Positions 27,239 through 35,865 of a DNA stretch of 64,000 nt are shown here, one piece after another. The DNA lies in assembly GCA_918797485.1 (NCBI GenBank), contig CAKKNE010000005.1, positions 1,302,001-1,366,000 of the forward strand, given 5' to 3'. The position numbers and the translations under genes are program-made. Position 1 is the first letter of the stretch. Every line of letters starts with the position of its first letter. The notes below the pieces were generated by a model. It had not been told where the DNA came from. It searched no databases and saw nothing but the letters and a program-made list of their open reading frames with translations. This stretch comes from Pelagomonas calceolata (Eukaryota; Sar; Pelagophyceae; Pelagomonadales; Pelagomonadaceae).

Positions 27239-30200
27239 CTACGACGCGCCTCCCAGCCACGAACGCGGGTTCGCCAGAGACCGCGTGCTGTTCTGCGCGG
27301 AGCTCGCGGGAGGGCGCGCGGCGGCCCTGGTGCGCGGACTGAACGCCTTGAGTCTCGAACTGATTTCCGCGAAATCGGGCCGGTCCGCCGGGTCGGGGGC
27401 CCACGCGCGGAGCATGAGCTCCCGGAGCTCGGCGGGCATCCCGGCCGGCACGGGCGGGCGTTGCCGCTTGTCCACGACCTTTCGTGTGATCTGCACCGGC
27501 TGGAGCCCGTGCCACGGGAGGCCTCGATCCCAGATCTCCCACAGGACGATGGCGTACGAGTAGACGTCGCTCTTTTCCGTAAATATGTTGTCTTCCAAGA
27601 GCTCCGGCGCCATGAAGGCCGGCGTGCCCGCCGCGCCGCCGGCGGCGGCGGTGGCCTGCGTCGTCAGCGCCGTCTTCAACTCGTCGCAGCGCGAAAGACC
27701 GAAGTCGGTCACCTTGCCGCGGAGGTCGCTCGTCAGCAATACGTTCAGAGCCTTGAGGTCGCGGTGCTCGACGCCCTGCGCATACAAGAACGCCATACCG
27801 AACGCCACGTCTGCTGACCACGTCCGCTGCAGCGCGCCCGTGACAACGCCCGACTCGTCGTCCAGCGCGGCGCGGAGCGAGCCCCCGGCGCAGTACTCCA
27901 TGACTAACCCTAACCATCTGCCGTCCGTGGTGACGGCGCCCAGCACCGACACGATCCGCGGGCTCCGAAGGTGGCACATGATACTGAGCTCCATCTTGAA
28001 GCTCCGGACGACCTTCGCGCGGCGCGCGTGCGTCAGCCCCGCGATGCTAATCTTCTTGAGGCACACCTCTTCTTCCGCGTACCATGCGGTGTGTACGGAT
28101 CCGAAGCCCCCCGTCGCGATCGGCGCCTCGGACACGTCGTCGACCTGCACCTCGTACCTTTCTAGCTGAGCGTCCTTGTACTGCCGCGCCGACTCTTTCT
28201 TCGTCTTGCGCCGCAGCGAGTCGCCGAGCCCGCGGATCTGCTGCCGCAGGCCCGCGTCGCGTTGCGCGCCAGCCTCGACGGCCGCCAAGATTTGCTCGTC
28301 GCGCGCCGCGCCCGCCTCGACGGCCTTCATGAGTTCGGCGTCGCGCGCCGCGGCCGCGTTGACGGCCTTCGCGATGCCGGCGAGTTCCGCCTTGTCGCCG
28401 TGCAGCCCGGCCAGCATCTGTTGCATCTTCTTGTCCAGGTTCCCGAGGCCCTCCTTCACCTCTAACCTGAACTCCTGGAGCTCGCTGGACAGCTCCGCCG
28501 CGGCCACGCGGCCGTCCGCGGCGACGCGCGCGACCGCCGCGGGGTCCGCGGACAGCGACGCGGCGGCCTGCGCCTCGGACTCGCCAGTCGCGCGGACGCG
28601 CTCCGCCACGAGCTGCCCCACCGACGCTTCGATGCGGTAAGTCCGCTCCATCATGAGATGGTCGACCGACAGCCGGTAGATGTCCCGAAAGGTCTGCAGC
28701 TGCGCCACAATGCGTCTGTCCAACCGCCCCAACGACTTGACGTGGCTCTGCATCTTGAACGCGCGCTGGAGCCAGCCCTTCTTCCCGAACTTGCGTACGG
28801 CGCCGTCGAACTCGACAACCAGGTCCACCAACTCCCGCATTGCTTGCTCCACCAATTCGCGGCCCTCCGCGAGCTTATCCGCGTTCCGGGCCATCATCTG
28901 GACGACGTTGAGCACGTCGACGACGCGCTTCGCCGCGACCAGGACGTCGTCGGCCTTCTCCGAGAACTCCTCGGCCGAGCCAAGGCAGGACTGAGCCGCT
29001 TCGCAGAGCCGCCCGACGAGCGGGAGGCTGCTGCCGACGGAGAGCAAAGCGCTCGCGAGCATCATGCCGCGCTGGGTGACCCTCGACGTCTCCTCGTGGC
29101 GGGCGAACGCTATCGCGGAGCGGTCGTCGCCCTCCTCGAGGTCGCCGCCGCCACGCGCCCTCTGTTTCGTACTCGACCCTTTGCTGCTGCGACGGTAGAA
29201 GACGAAGGCGGCGGCGGCGGCTAGCAGTAGCGCGGCGCCCGCGGCGGCGGCGCCTGCGACCATCACGTCGTCGCCACCGCCGCCGCCGCCGGAGCCCCCT
29301 GACGCCTCGGCTGAGCTTTCGGTACCGCCCGCGAGCGCGCCAGCGAGTGTGGGGCGCGGCGTCGGCGCCGGCACGGGCGCCGGCGTCGGCCGAGGCGTGG
29401 GGTCGGCGGCGGGCGTGATGACGGCTTCTGTAAAGCCGTAGTCGGCGTAGGTCTTGTCGTCCCAGCACTGAACCGCGACGGGCGTCGTGTAGCCGTCGAG
29501 CGCTGTAGCGGTATGGGCGCTCGTGAAGCCGTCGGTGACGCCCACGCCATCGATGCAACTCTTGAAGTCGCTGATGCCCGAGCTCATGGTGCAGCCGCGG
29601 TAGCACCTGATCGTGTATGGGTAATAGAGCTCCTCCGAGTCGGGCATCGGGGTCGACGGTAGCGTGTTCAGGTCGCCGACTTTGCCCGTGATGTAGTAGC
29701 GGTACTTGTAGTTGTCGACGCCCGGGAGCTCGCCCTCGTAACCACCGCACTCGTCCTGGCAATAGGTAGAATGCGCGCCCGAGGTGCCGCAGTTGCGAAT
29801 TTCGACGCCGCCGGGTCCAAGCGGGCCGTAAATCGGGAAGCCGTCTTCCGCCCAGCCGACCTGTGCGCTGTGGCCGTCGCTGATGGGCGCGGCCTTGTTG
29901 GCTTGCGCAAGCAAGCACGACGGGGGGAAGTGGTAGTGGTAGGCGGCGTCGTAATCGCTGTGTCCGGTGCAGCAATCAAACGAGATCCACTCCGCCTCCG
30001 GATCGGCCACGTCGAGTTGAGGGCAGTTGCCATCCGCGTCGTACCCGACCGCGCCCGAATAGAAGCCGATGCCGTTCAGCGCGTACGCGATGGCGCCCAT
30101 GGAACAATCGAGTTCTCCGGGCTCATACGAGCTTTTCAGAATCGGATTCGCGGGGATGTCGACGCTGAGGTCCTGTTCGACGGCCTCGGTCCCGGAGCCC

Positions 30201-30427
30201 TTCAGGCCCTCCTCGTCGCAGGTCGGCGCGGGGCCCGGCTTGCCGGTACAGTAGGATTCGTGGTTGGGGCAGCCGGTGGAGGTGATCGTGCGCTTCTCGA
30301 CTCCTTGTTGGGTCGTGATCGTCTCCGTGTAGGCCGCAGAGGAGCCGTCCTCGTTGCAGGCGTCGCCCGCCGCCGCGCGGGCCGTTCCGAGCAGCACGAG
30401 GACGAGGAGTCGGCGCAGCGACGCCAT
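27239..30427 (-). CDS. YHYH receptor kinase: signal peptide, YHYH, TM, MLKL/HeLo-like bundle, 14-mer repeats, kinase (array member 2)
   Basis: The 1062-residue product starts at MASLRRLLVLVLLGTARA (signal peptide 1-20). The YHYH domain spans about 100-335 with YHYH at 163-166, then a short PTPRPT stalk, one membrane span at about 388-411 and a basic stop-transfer. Cytoplasmic residues about 455-585 form a four-helix region (LPLVGRLCEAAQSCL; VVDVLNVVQMMARNADKLA; VEQAMRELVDLVVEFDGAV) that resembles the N-terminal HeLo-like domain of MLKL. Residues 688-729 hold three 14-residue repeats (AVEAGAARDEQILA type). Residues about 755-1030 are a TKL-like kinase with all catalytic features: G-loop 771-780, K791, HRD 888-890, DFG 908-910, APE 940-942. 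A sensor-to-effector receptor is inferred. Confidence 0.85.
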   Translation of the reverse strand: MASLRRLLVLVLLGTARAAAGDACNEDGSSAAYTETITTQQGVEKRTITSTGCPNHESYCTGKPGPAPTCDEEGLKGSGTEAVEQDLSVDIPANPILKSSYEPGELDCSMGAIAYALNGIGFYSGAVGYDADGNCPQLDVADPEAEWISFDCCTGHSDYDAAYHYHFPPSCLLAQANKAAPISDGHSAQVGWAEDGFPIYGPLGPGGVEIRNCGTSGAHSTYCQDECGGYEGELPGVDNYKYRYYITGKVGDLNTLPSTPMPDSEELYYPYTIRCYRGCTMSSGISDFKSCIDGVGVTDGFTSAHTATALDGYTTPVAVQCWDDKTYADYGFTEAVITPAADPTPRPTPAPVPAPTPRPTLAGALAGGTESSAEASGGSGGGGGGDDVMVAGAAAAGAALLLAAAAAFVFYRRSSKGSSTKQRARGGGDLEEGDDRSAIAFARHEETSRVTQRGMMLASALLSVGSSLPLVGRLCEAAQSCLGSAEEFSEKADDVLVAAKRVVDVLNVVQMMARNADKLAEGRELVEQAMRELVDLVVEFDGAVRKFGKKGWLQRAFKMQSHVKSLGRLDRRIVAQLQTFRDIYRLSVDHLMMERTYRIEASVGQLVAERVRATGESEAQAAASLSADPAAVARVAADGRVAAAELSSELQEFRLEVKEGLGNLDKKMQQMLAGLHGDKAELAGIAKAVNAAAARDAELMKAVEAGAARDEQILAAVEAGAQRDAGLRQQIRGLGDSLRRKTKKESARQYKDAQLERYEVQVDDVSEAPIATGGFGSVHTAWYAEEEVCLKKISIAGLTHARRAKVVRSFKMELSIMCHLRSPRIVSVLGAVTTDGRWLGLVMEYCAGGSLRAALDDESGVVTGALQRTWSADVAFGMAFLYAQGVEHRDLKALNVLLTSDLRGKVTDFGLSRCDELKTALTTQATAAAGGAAGTPAFMAPELLEDNIFTEKSDVYSYAIVLWEIWDRGLPWHGLQPVQITRKVVDKRQRPPVPAGMPAELRELMLRAWAPDPADRPDFAEISSRLKAFSPRTRAAARPPASSAQNSTRSLANPRSWLGGAS

Positions 30428-30436
30428 GGGTCGCGT

Positions 30437-30463
30437 ATTATCCAACGTTTCGGCTGCCCTCGG
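30437..30463 (-). promoter_or_regulatory. Leader segment shared with array member 1
   Basis: Second copy of the CAACGTTTCGGCTGCCCT segment, 10 bp upstream of the receptor-kinase ATG. No dyad box is found in this 243-bp interval, although its paralogue has one. Confidence 0.6.
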
Positions 30464-30670
30464 CTTGCATGCAGTCAAGTTTCAGCCAAGTTTCTGCACT
30501 GCCAGTGCCACTGAGTTCAGACTCAGAGGCAAACCCCCCCTCCAAGCTCTTACCCTAGCCCCTCTAGCCTTCCTTCAAGACGCGCGAGGAATCACGCGCA
30601 GGAGGCAAACCCTAATTGAATGGAATTGGTTTACGACTCGCGATGCGATTTCGGGAGAGGAGGGGAATTC

Positions 30671-31864
30671 TCAGGCGATGGCCGCCACGAGCGCCGCGGC
30701 GCCGGCGACCGCGAATTGGCGCGGCGCGCGTGTCGCCGCCGCGTCGGATTCCGTGGTCACTGCCCCATCCCCGGCAGTATCGACGGGCGTGATGACGGCT
30801 TCCGTGAAGCCGTAGTCGGTGTACCCTTTGTTGTCGAGGCACTGGACCGCGACGGGATCCGAGTAGCCGGCAAGCGCCGTGGCATCATGGGCGCTCGTGA
30901 AGCCGTCGGAGCCAACGTAGTCCTTGAAGGTGCCCAGCGTCTTTATGATGACGCCGCGGTGGCAGCGGATCGTGAACGGGAAGTAGAGATCCACATTGTC
31001 GGGCTTGGGGTAGGACGGCAGCGAGTTCAGGTCGTTGACTTTGCCGGTGATGTAGTAGCGATACTTGTAGTTGTCGACGTCCGGGAGCTCGCCCTCGTAG
31101 CCGCCGCACTTGTCCTGGCAGTAGGTCGCATGCGCGCCCGAGGCGCCGCAGTTGCGAATTTCGACGCCGCCGGGTCCAAGCGGGCCGTAAATCGGGAAGC
31201 CGTCCTGCGCCCAGCCGATCTGCGCGCTGTGGCCGCCCGCTATGGGCGCTTCCTTGTTGGCTTGGGCAATCAGGCACGACGGGGGGAAGTGGTAGTGGTA
31301 GCCGCCGGTGCCCGAGCTGTGCCCGCTACAACAATCGAACGAGATCCACTCGGCCGTGGGGTCGTCGATGGCGAGCTGTGGGCACGGCGGGTCTGCCTGA
31401 CTGTTGCCCACGGCGCCGGAGTAGAAGACCACGCCGTTGAGCGCGTAGGCGATGCCGCCCATCTCGCAGTCGAGCGAGCTGGTGGACGCCGTCTCGGTGG
31501 CGGTAGCGGCAGGGACCGTGGCCGCGTCGGCGAGCACGGCGGCCCAGTCGTCGGCGTCCAGGAGCTTCGGGTTCGCGGGGACGTCGACGTTGAGGTCCTG
31601 GTCCGTGGCCTCGGTCCCGTCACCCTTCAGGCCCTCCTCGTCGCAGACATCCTTGTTGGCAGGCTTGCCCGTGCAGTAGGACTCGTGGTTGGGGCAGCCC
31701 GCGGAGACGATCGTCCGCTTCTTGACGCCTTGCGCGGTCGAGATCGTCTCCGTGTAGGCCGCTGACGAGCCGTCCTCGGCGCAGGCGTCGCCCGCCGCCG
31801 CGTGAGCCGTTCCCAGCAGCGTCATGAGGAGGACCAAGACGCGTTTGGTCCCGGTCGGAGCCAT
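30671..31864 (-). CDS. Secreted YHYH-domain protein, probably GPI-anchored (array member 3)
   Basis: The 397-residue product starts at the Met of its signal peptide (MAPTGTKRVLVLLMTLLGTAHA). A longer in-frame extension upstream lacks an ATG. Almost all of the mature protein is the YHYH domain: SLDCEMGGIAYALNGVVFYSG, AEWISFDCC, YHYHFPPSCL, GWAQDGFPIYGPLGPGG and KYRYYITGKV. It lacks the long stalk and SEA-like module of member 1. The end (APRQFAVAGAAALVAAIA) is a typical GPI-attachment tail. DNA at 30998-31204 matches 25981-26187 of member 1 without a visible mismatch, indicating recent duplication or gene conversion across the intervening kinase gene. Confidence 0.85.
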   Translation of the reverse strand: MAPTGTKRVLVLLMTLLGTAHAAAGDACAEDGSSAAYTETISTAQGVKKRTIVSAGCPNHESYCTGKPANKDVCDEEGLKGDGTEATDQDLNVDVPANPKLLDADDWAAVLADAATVPAATATETASTSSLDCEMGGIAYALNGVVFYSGAVGNSQADPPCPQLAIDDPTAEWISFDCCSGHSSGTGGYHYHFPPSCLIAQANKEAPIAGGHSAQIGWAQDGFPIYGPLGPGGVEIRNCGASGAHATYCQDKCGGYEGELPDVDNYKYRYYITGKVNDLNSLPSYPKPDNVDLYFPFTIRCHRGVIIKTLGTFKDYVGSDGFTSAHDATALAGYSDPVAVQCLDNKGYTDYGFTEAVITPVDTAGDGAVTTESDAAATRAPRQFAVAGAAALVAAIA

Positions 31865-32132
31865 GTTTGCCTTCCTTCCTGTGAAGAGCACTGAGGGCCG
31901 TTCGTCGTGCGTAAGCGGCGAGGCTGCCCCGGGGCCGACGCTGGGTCCCTGGGCGATGCCTGGCAGCTTATCGCCGTCGCCGGGATGAACTGCACGTGGC
32001 ACTCTGAGCAGGCCGCGCCCAGAAACTAGAAGTTGAAAGAGCCCTGCCCCGCACGGACGCGGGCCGACCTCTACCGAGAGCTCGGGAGGGCCGGCGCGGC
32101 TCGCGAGGACTCGTGTCACAGTAAGAACCTCC

Positions 32133-33020
32133 TTAGAGCTCCCGCCGCCGCCGCTTCTTCTTACGGGGCGGGAGGCCCGCGGGGAGCGGATCCGCGGGCG
32201 CGCGGGCCGTCGCGGCGTCGACGCGGAGCGGCCGGTTCGTCTCCGACCGGGCCGCGGCCTCGTCGAAATCACGCGAGTCAGAGACGTCGACCGCCCAGAA
32301 GCGCCGCGACCGATCTACGTAGTAGTCCGTGCCGTCGCCGCAGGGCGCGAATTGGGGCTTGATGCGCAGATACGTCTGCGAGTAGTCCGCGGCGTCGCCG
32401 GGGCGCGGCTGGCGCTTTGAAGTTACGACCAAGGCCTCCTCGCCGGGCCGCACGACGTAGACCAGGGCGTCGGTGCCTTCGATTTCCGACGGCGCGCAGC
32501 CCTCCCTATCCACCAGATTTATGTCTATTTCGTGGACCTCGACGGGCCCGACTTTCCGCGCGTTCCGGACCGCGATTTGCGTCTCGCTGTTCGACGTGCC
32601 TGCGGCTTTCGCTCGGAAGGCGTGCGCGTTCTTCGGACACACGCCGGTCAAGCCGTCGTGGGCGCAGAGGGCCTTGGCCACGGCGTCCGGCGTCGCTATT
32701 GTTGAGTCTTCTGTACTATCAGCGTCCTCGACGAGCTCGACGAGTTCTCGCGCAACAATATCGCCGTGCTGCCGCGCAAACACGAAACACATGGGCCTTT
32801 CATCGGGATGCCGCCGCTCGCAGGCCGCATATAATTGATCAAGCCATTTGTGTGCGCTCCAGCGCTCGTCCCTTAAAAGGAGGTCCTTGATCGTGTACTG
32901 CGCGTGGTGTGCTGTTAGAACGCACTCGCTGCACCTCAACCCATACTCGCCCTCGAGCTTCTTGTCTACCTTAATGGCTGCGTGGCTCGTCGGCGCGAGG
33001 AGCGCTATCAGCAGCCACAT
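32133..33020 (-). CDS. Saposin-like secretory/ER protein with basic REL tail
   Basis: The 295-residue product starts at the Met opening a signal peptide (MWLLIALLAPTSHAA); another ATG 129 bp upstream gives a less likely N-terminus. The first 130 mature residues carry a saposin-like Cys pattern (LRCSECVLTAHHAQY; LYAACERRHP; MCFVFARQHGDIVARELVEL; CAHDGLTGVCP). The rest is a beta-rich uncharacterised region (IEGTDALVYVVRPGEEALVV). It ends in a Lys/Arg cluster and REL, closely mirroring the C-terminus of the Canopy-like protein at 5553-6176. The two may act in the same compartment. A dyad box lies 139 bp upstream. Confidence 0.6.
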   Translation of the reverse strand: MWLLIALLAPTSHAAIKVDKKLEGEYGLRCSECVLTAHHAQYTIKDLLLRDERWSAHKWLDQLYAACERRHPDERPMCFVFARQHGDIVARELVELVEDADSTEDSTIATPDAVAKALCAHDGLTGVCPKNAHAFRAKAAGTSNSETQIAVRNARKVGPVEVHEIDINLVDREGCAPSEIEGTDALVYVVRPGEEALVVTSKRQPRPGDAADYSQTYLRIKPQFAPCGDGTDYYVDRSRRFWAVDVSDSRDFDEAAARSETNRPLRVDAATARAPADPLPAGLPPRKKKRRRREL

Positions 33021-33324
33021 GGCTGCCCGCTTGCTCGCACGGATGGCGCGACGCTGCCCGACGCCCGTCTGCGCTGCCGAATAACTCCGCGAAGACGCCG
33101 GCGCGGCTCTATTCGCACCACTGCGGCCGCTTCCACCGGCCGAATGCATGGCTTGCTTGCTAGTGTCTTAGACCGCTAGCTGGAAGCCGCGAGGAAGGAG
33201 GTACGCCGTTATGAAAGACGCGGCACGCGCCCGTTGCCGATGTCTCCCCCCCAGCCGGGCAGGGGCGCCGCCCACTAGTCCTGGCACCGTAACACGCCGT
33301 CGAGGAGCAAACGTACTGTACAAC
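33021..33324. other. Intergenic region upstream of the saposin-like gene
   Basis: 304 bp between this gene's start and the thiolase stop. It contains an in-frame upstream ATG at 33149 and a dyad box at 33159-33180. Nothing else is recognised. Confidence 0.5.
33159..33180 (+). promoter_or_regulatory. CTAG-dyad box, copy 10
   Basis: GCTAGTGTCTTAGACCGCTAGC, both arms perfect. It is 139 bp upstream of the minus-strand saposin-like gene, reversed relative to it; no other gene starts nearby. Confidence 0.65.
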
Positions 33325-34735
33325 TTACTGCGGGTACCGCTCCAGCACGCACGCGTGCCCCACGCCGCCGTCGGCGCAGGCCGCCACCAAAGCCAATTTC
33401 CCGCCCTCGCGCTGCAGGCGATTCGCCGCCGTCGTCACCAGGCGCGCCCCCGTGGCCCCGAACGGGTGGCCCAAGGACAGCGACCCGCCGTGCGGGTTCA
33501 CCTTATCCATGTTCATCGTCCCCACGGCGCCCTGCCTTCCAAGTTTCTCCCGCCCAAACTCATCCGAGGACATGGCGTTGAAGTTCGCGAGAACTTGACC
33601 GGCGAACGCCTCGTGGAACTCGACGACGTCGATGTCATCCAAGGACACACCGGCCATGTCCAATACTTTCGCAGTAGCATACGTAGGACCTAACAACATC
33701 TCCTCGAACGGGTCAACAGCAGCAAAGGTCCAGTTGTTGAGGTAGGCTTTCGGTGCGTAGCCCAGCTCGAGGGCTTTGCTCTCGGACATGATCAACGTAG
33801 CAGCGGCTCCATCAGTTAAGAAGGAGCTATTGGCAGCGGTGTGCGTGCCGGCCCCGTTCTTCACGAACGCGGGTTTGAGTTTGGCGAGCTGCTCCGGCGT
33901 GCTTTGGGCCTTGATGCCGTTCTCGTGCAAGTCGGCGTCGCCCTCGACGCCTGGTACTAACTCCTCCGCATAGACACCGTCATCATGAGCCTTCTGCGCG
34001 TTCTGGTGGGATCTAAGAGTGAACTTATCTTGCTCTTCTCTCGTTACCCCAAACTTCGTCGCCAGGCGATCCGACGAGTGGCCCATGACTTCGTCCGTCG
34101 TGAAGTTCTTGATCGAGGGCGCTTCGGGCGCGAGATCCTTGAGCTTCAGGCCCTTTAACAGTGACAGTGCCCCCATGGGACCCTTCTTCATGGCCTTGGC
34201 CGCACCGAGCAACCTTTTTCTAATAGGTCTGGAATAGCGAATGGGCACATCACTAAAAGTTTCACAACCGCCCGCGATGACGACGTCCGCCTGGCCTGCG
34301 CGGAGCATTTCTGTCAGATCTGATGGACACGAGTCGCGTCGATGGCGTGAAGGCACCGCGGGACGCCGAGATCGCACCTGCCAGTATCTTCTCGGCCCCC
34401 TGACAGATCGCCGCGTTCGCGCTCACGCAGGCCAAAGAAACCGTGTGGGCCGGGATATCGTGTGGTAAGCCGGCGTGCATCGCCGCTTCCCTCGCGATAT
34501 TTGACGTTCTTGGTTCCTGTACTACGGTGCCGCACAAAACGTAGTCCACTTCGGTTACGGGTAGTGCTGTTTTCGTGAGTAAACCCCTTAAAGCGTAGCG
34601 CATGAGGTCGACGGCCATCTGGTCCTTGTACTTCGTGCCGGCCATCGCAAACGGGATCCTCGCGCCGTCGACGACCACCACTCGCTTGCCTTGGGAGGTG
34701 CTGAGGCCCCGGCGCAGGGCGGCGGCGCGAAGCAT
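33325..34735 (-). CDS. 3-ketoacyl-CoA thiolase (trifunctional-protein beta type), mitochondrial; exons 34735-34378 and 34310-33325
   Basis: The 447-residue product catalyses the last step of fatty-acid beta-oxidation. It starts with a basic presequence (MLRAAALRRGLSTSQGKR). Exon 1 carries VVVVDGARIPF and the nucleophile region SLACVSANAA. A 67-nt intron (34311-34377, GTGCGA..TGACAG) joins QGAEKILA to EMLRAGQADVVIAGG in frame; the unspliced frame breaks the family pattern. Exon 2 carries SDVPIRYSR, VVEFHEAFAGQVLANFNA, GGSLSLGHPFGATGARL and the C-terminal Cys site ACADGGVGHA. Sequence order matches HADHB better than the cytosolic acetoacetyl-CoA thiolase. Shares its promoter interval and one dyad box with the divergent methyltransferase. 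Confidence 0.92.
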
Positions 34736-34842
34736 CTTGGCTATGGTTCGCGGCGGCGGGTTTGCGAAGTAAAACGCTGCGTCTAAGATCCGCGGCGTGC
34801 TTTTACCCTGCACTTCAGTGCGCTCTTCTTTTAGCAATAATC

Positions 34843-34861
34843 GCTAGCCTAACATACTAGC
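34843..34861 (-). promoter_or_regulatory. CTAG-dyad box, copy 11
   Basis: GCTAGCCTAACATACTAGC, a short-spacer copy. It is 108 bp upstream of the thiolase ATG, matching its orientation, and 145 bp upstream of the divergent methyltransferase ATG. Confidence 0.5.
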
Positions 34862-35005
34862 AAGCAGCCAAAAAGCGTGCCAGCGGTGCAATTGCGGGCC
34901 ATAGTGCAGCGGCACGCCGCCGACGCTGTCTTGATGCATATAGAATTGATGCGCGACAGCGATTTTGAGGCGTAACCGCAGTTAGGAGCTTGTGCACAGC
35001 ATCTC

Positions 35006-35668
35006 ATGGCCGCCCAGGCCTCAGCAGAGGACGCAAAACTCGACGGCTGGGTCCCGAGCTTGGATCATGCGACCTTTGTGGATTGGAACCGGGTCTACGA
35101 GCCGAGCGAAGACACGTTTCTGCTCTTGGACGCGTTGTTCGCGGACCGCGCCGCGTTACGCGCGAGCCGCGCGATCGTCGAAATAGGGCCGGGGTCCGGC
35201 GTCGTGGCGACGTACCTTGCGAAGCTGACGCGTAACAGCGTGCTCGCGGTCGATATTAATGAGGCCGCGTGCGCCTTGACAATGAGGACGGCAGAAGCCA
35301 ACGGCGCGCGCGTCGACGTCATGCGGGGCGACCTCTGCGGCGCGCTGCGGTCGTATAGTGTTGACGCCCTGGTCTTCAATCCGCCCTACGTCCCCACTGA
35401 TGATGAGGAGGTCGGCGGCGCCGGCATCGAGGCGTCCTGGGCGGGCGGTCGTAACGGAAGGCGCGTGCTCGACCGGCTCCTGCCGCACGTCGCGCGCGTC
35501 CTGGCGCCGGCGGGGCGCTTCTACGTCGTCTGCGTCGCCGAGAACGACCCGGCGTCGATCGTTTCCTACCTCCGCGCGCGGGGTCTGACGGGGGAGACGG
35601 TCCTGCGGCGCCGTGCGCGGAACGAGGCGCTGTCGGTGCTGCGGTTCGTGCGCGCTGCGCCTTCTTGA
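35006..35668 (+). CDS. eRF1 glutamine methyltransferase catalytic subunit (HemK2/N6AMT1/Mtq2)
   Basis: The 220-residue product is a class I SAM-dependent methyltransferase. It shows YEPSEDTFLLLDAL (residues 31-44), a hallmark of the HemK2 family, SAM motif I EIGPGSG at 59-65, and catalytic NPPY at 125-128. Length matches the single-domain eukaryotic/archaeal form rather than bacterial PrmC. Known members methylate the GGQ glutamine of release factor eRF1 (and histone H4 in some animals) with the partner Trm112. Paired head to head with the thiolase gene. Confidence 0.9.
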   Translation: MAAQASAEDAKLDGWVPSLDHATFVDWNRVYEPSEDTFLLLDALFADRAALRASRAIVEIGPGSGVVATYLAKLTRNSVLAVDINEAACALTMRTAEANGARVDVMRGDLCGALRSYSVDALVFNPPYVPTDDEEVGGAGIEASWAGGRNGRRVLDRLLPHVARVLAPAGRFYVVCVAENDPASIVSYLRARGLTGETVLRRRARNEALSVLRFVRAAPS

Positions 35669-35865
35669 GGGCTGCTGGGTAATCTGTTGTGTGTGTGATC
35701 CCTGTGCGCTCGTCGACGAAATGGCCCCATCGATGCTGTCACTTGATCGACACGGGTTACTACCATGCGGAACGGGCCAGCTTGTCACTGGCTGGCAATG
35801 CACAAACGGCTTTCAGACAAGCATGGTTCTTTACAAGACAGGTGGGGCGGGGTCGTAGTAGTCAA

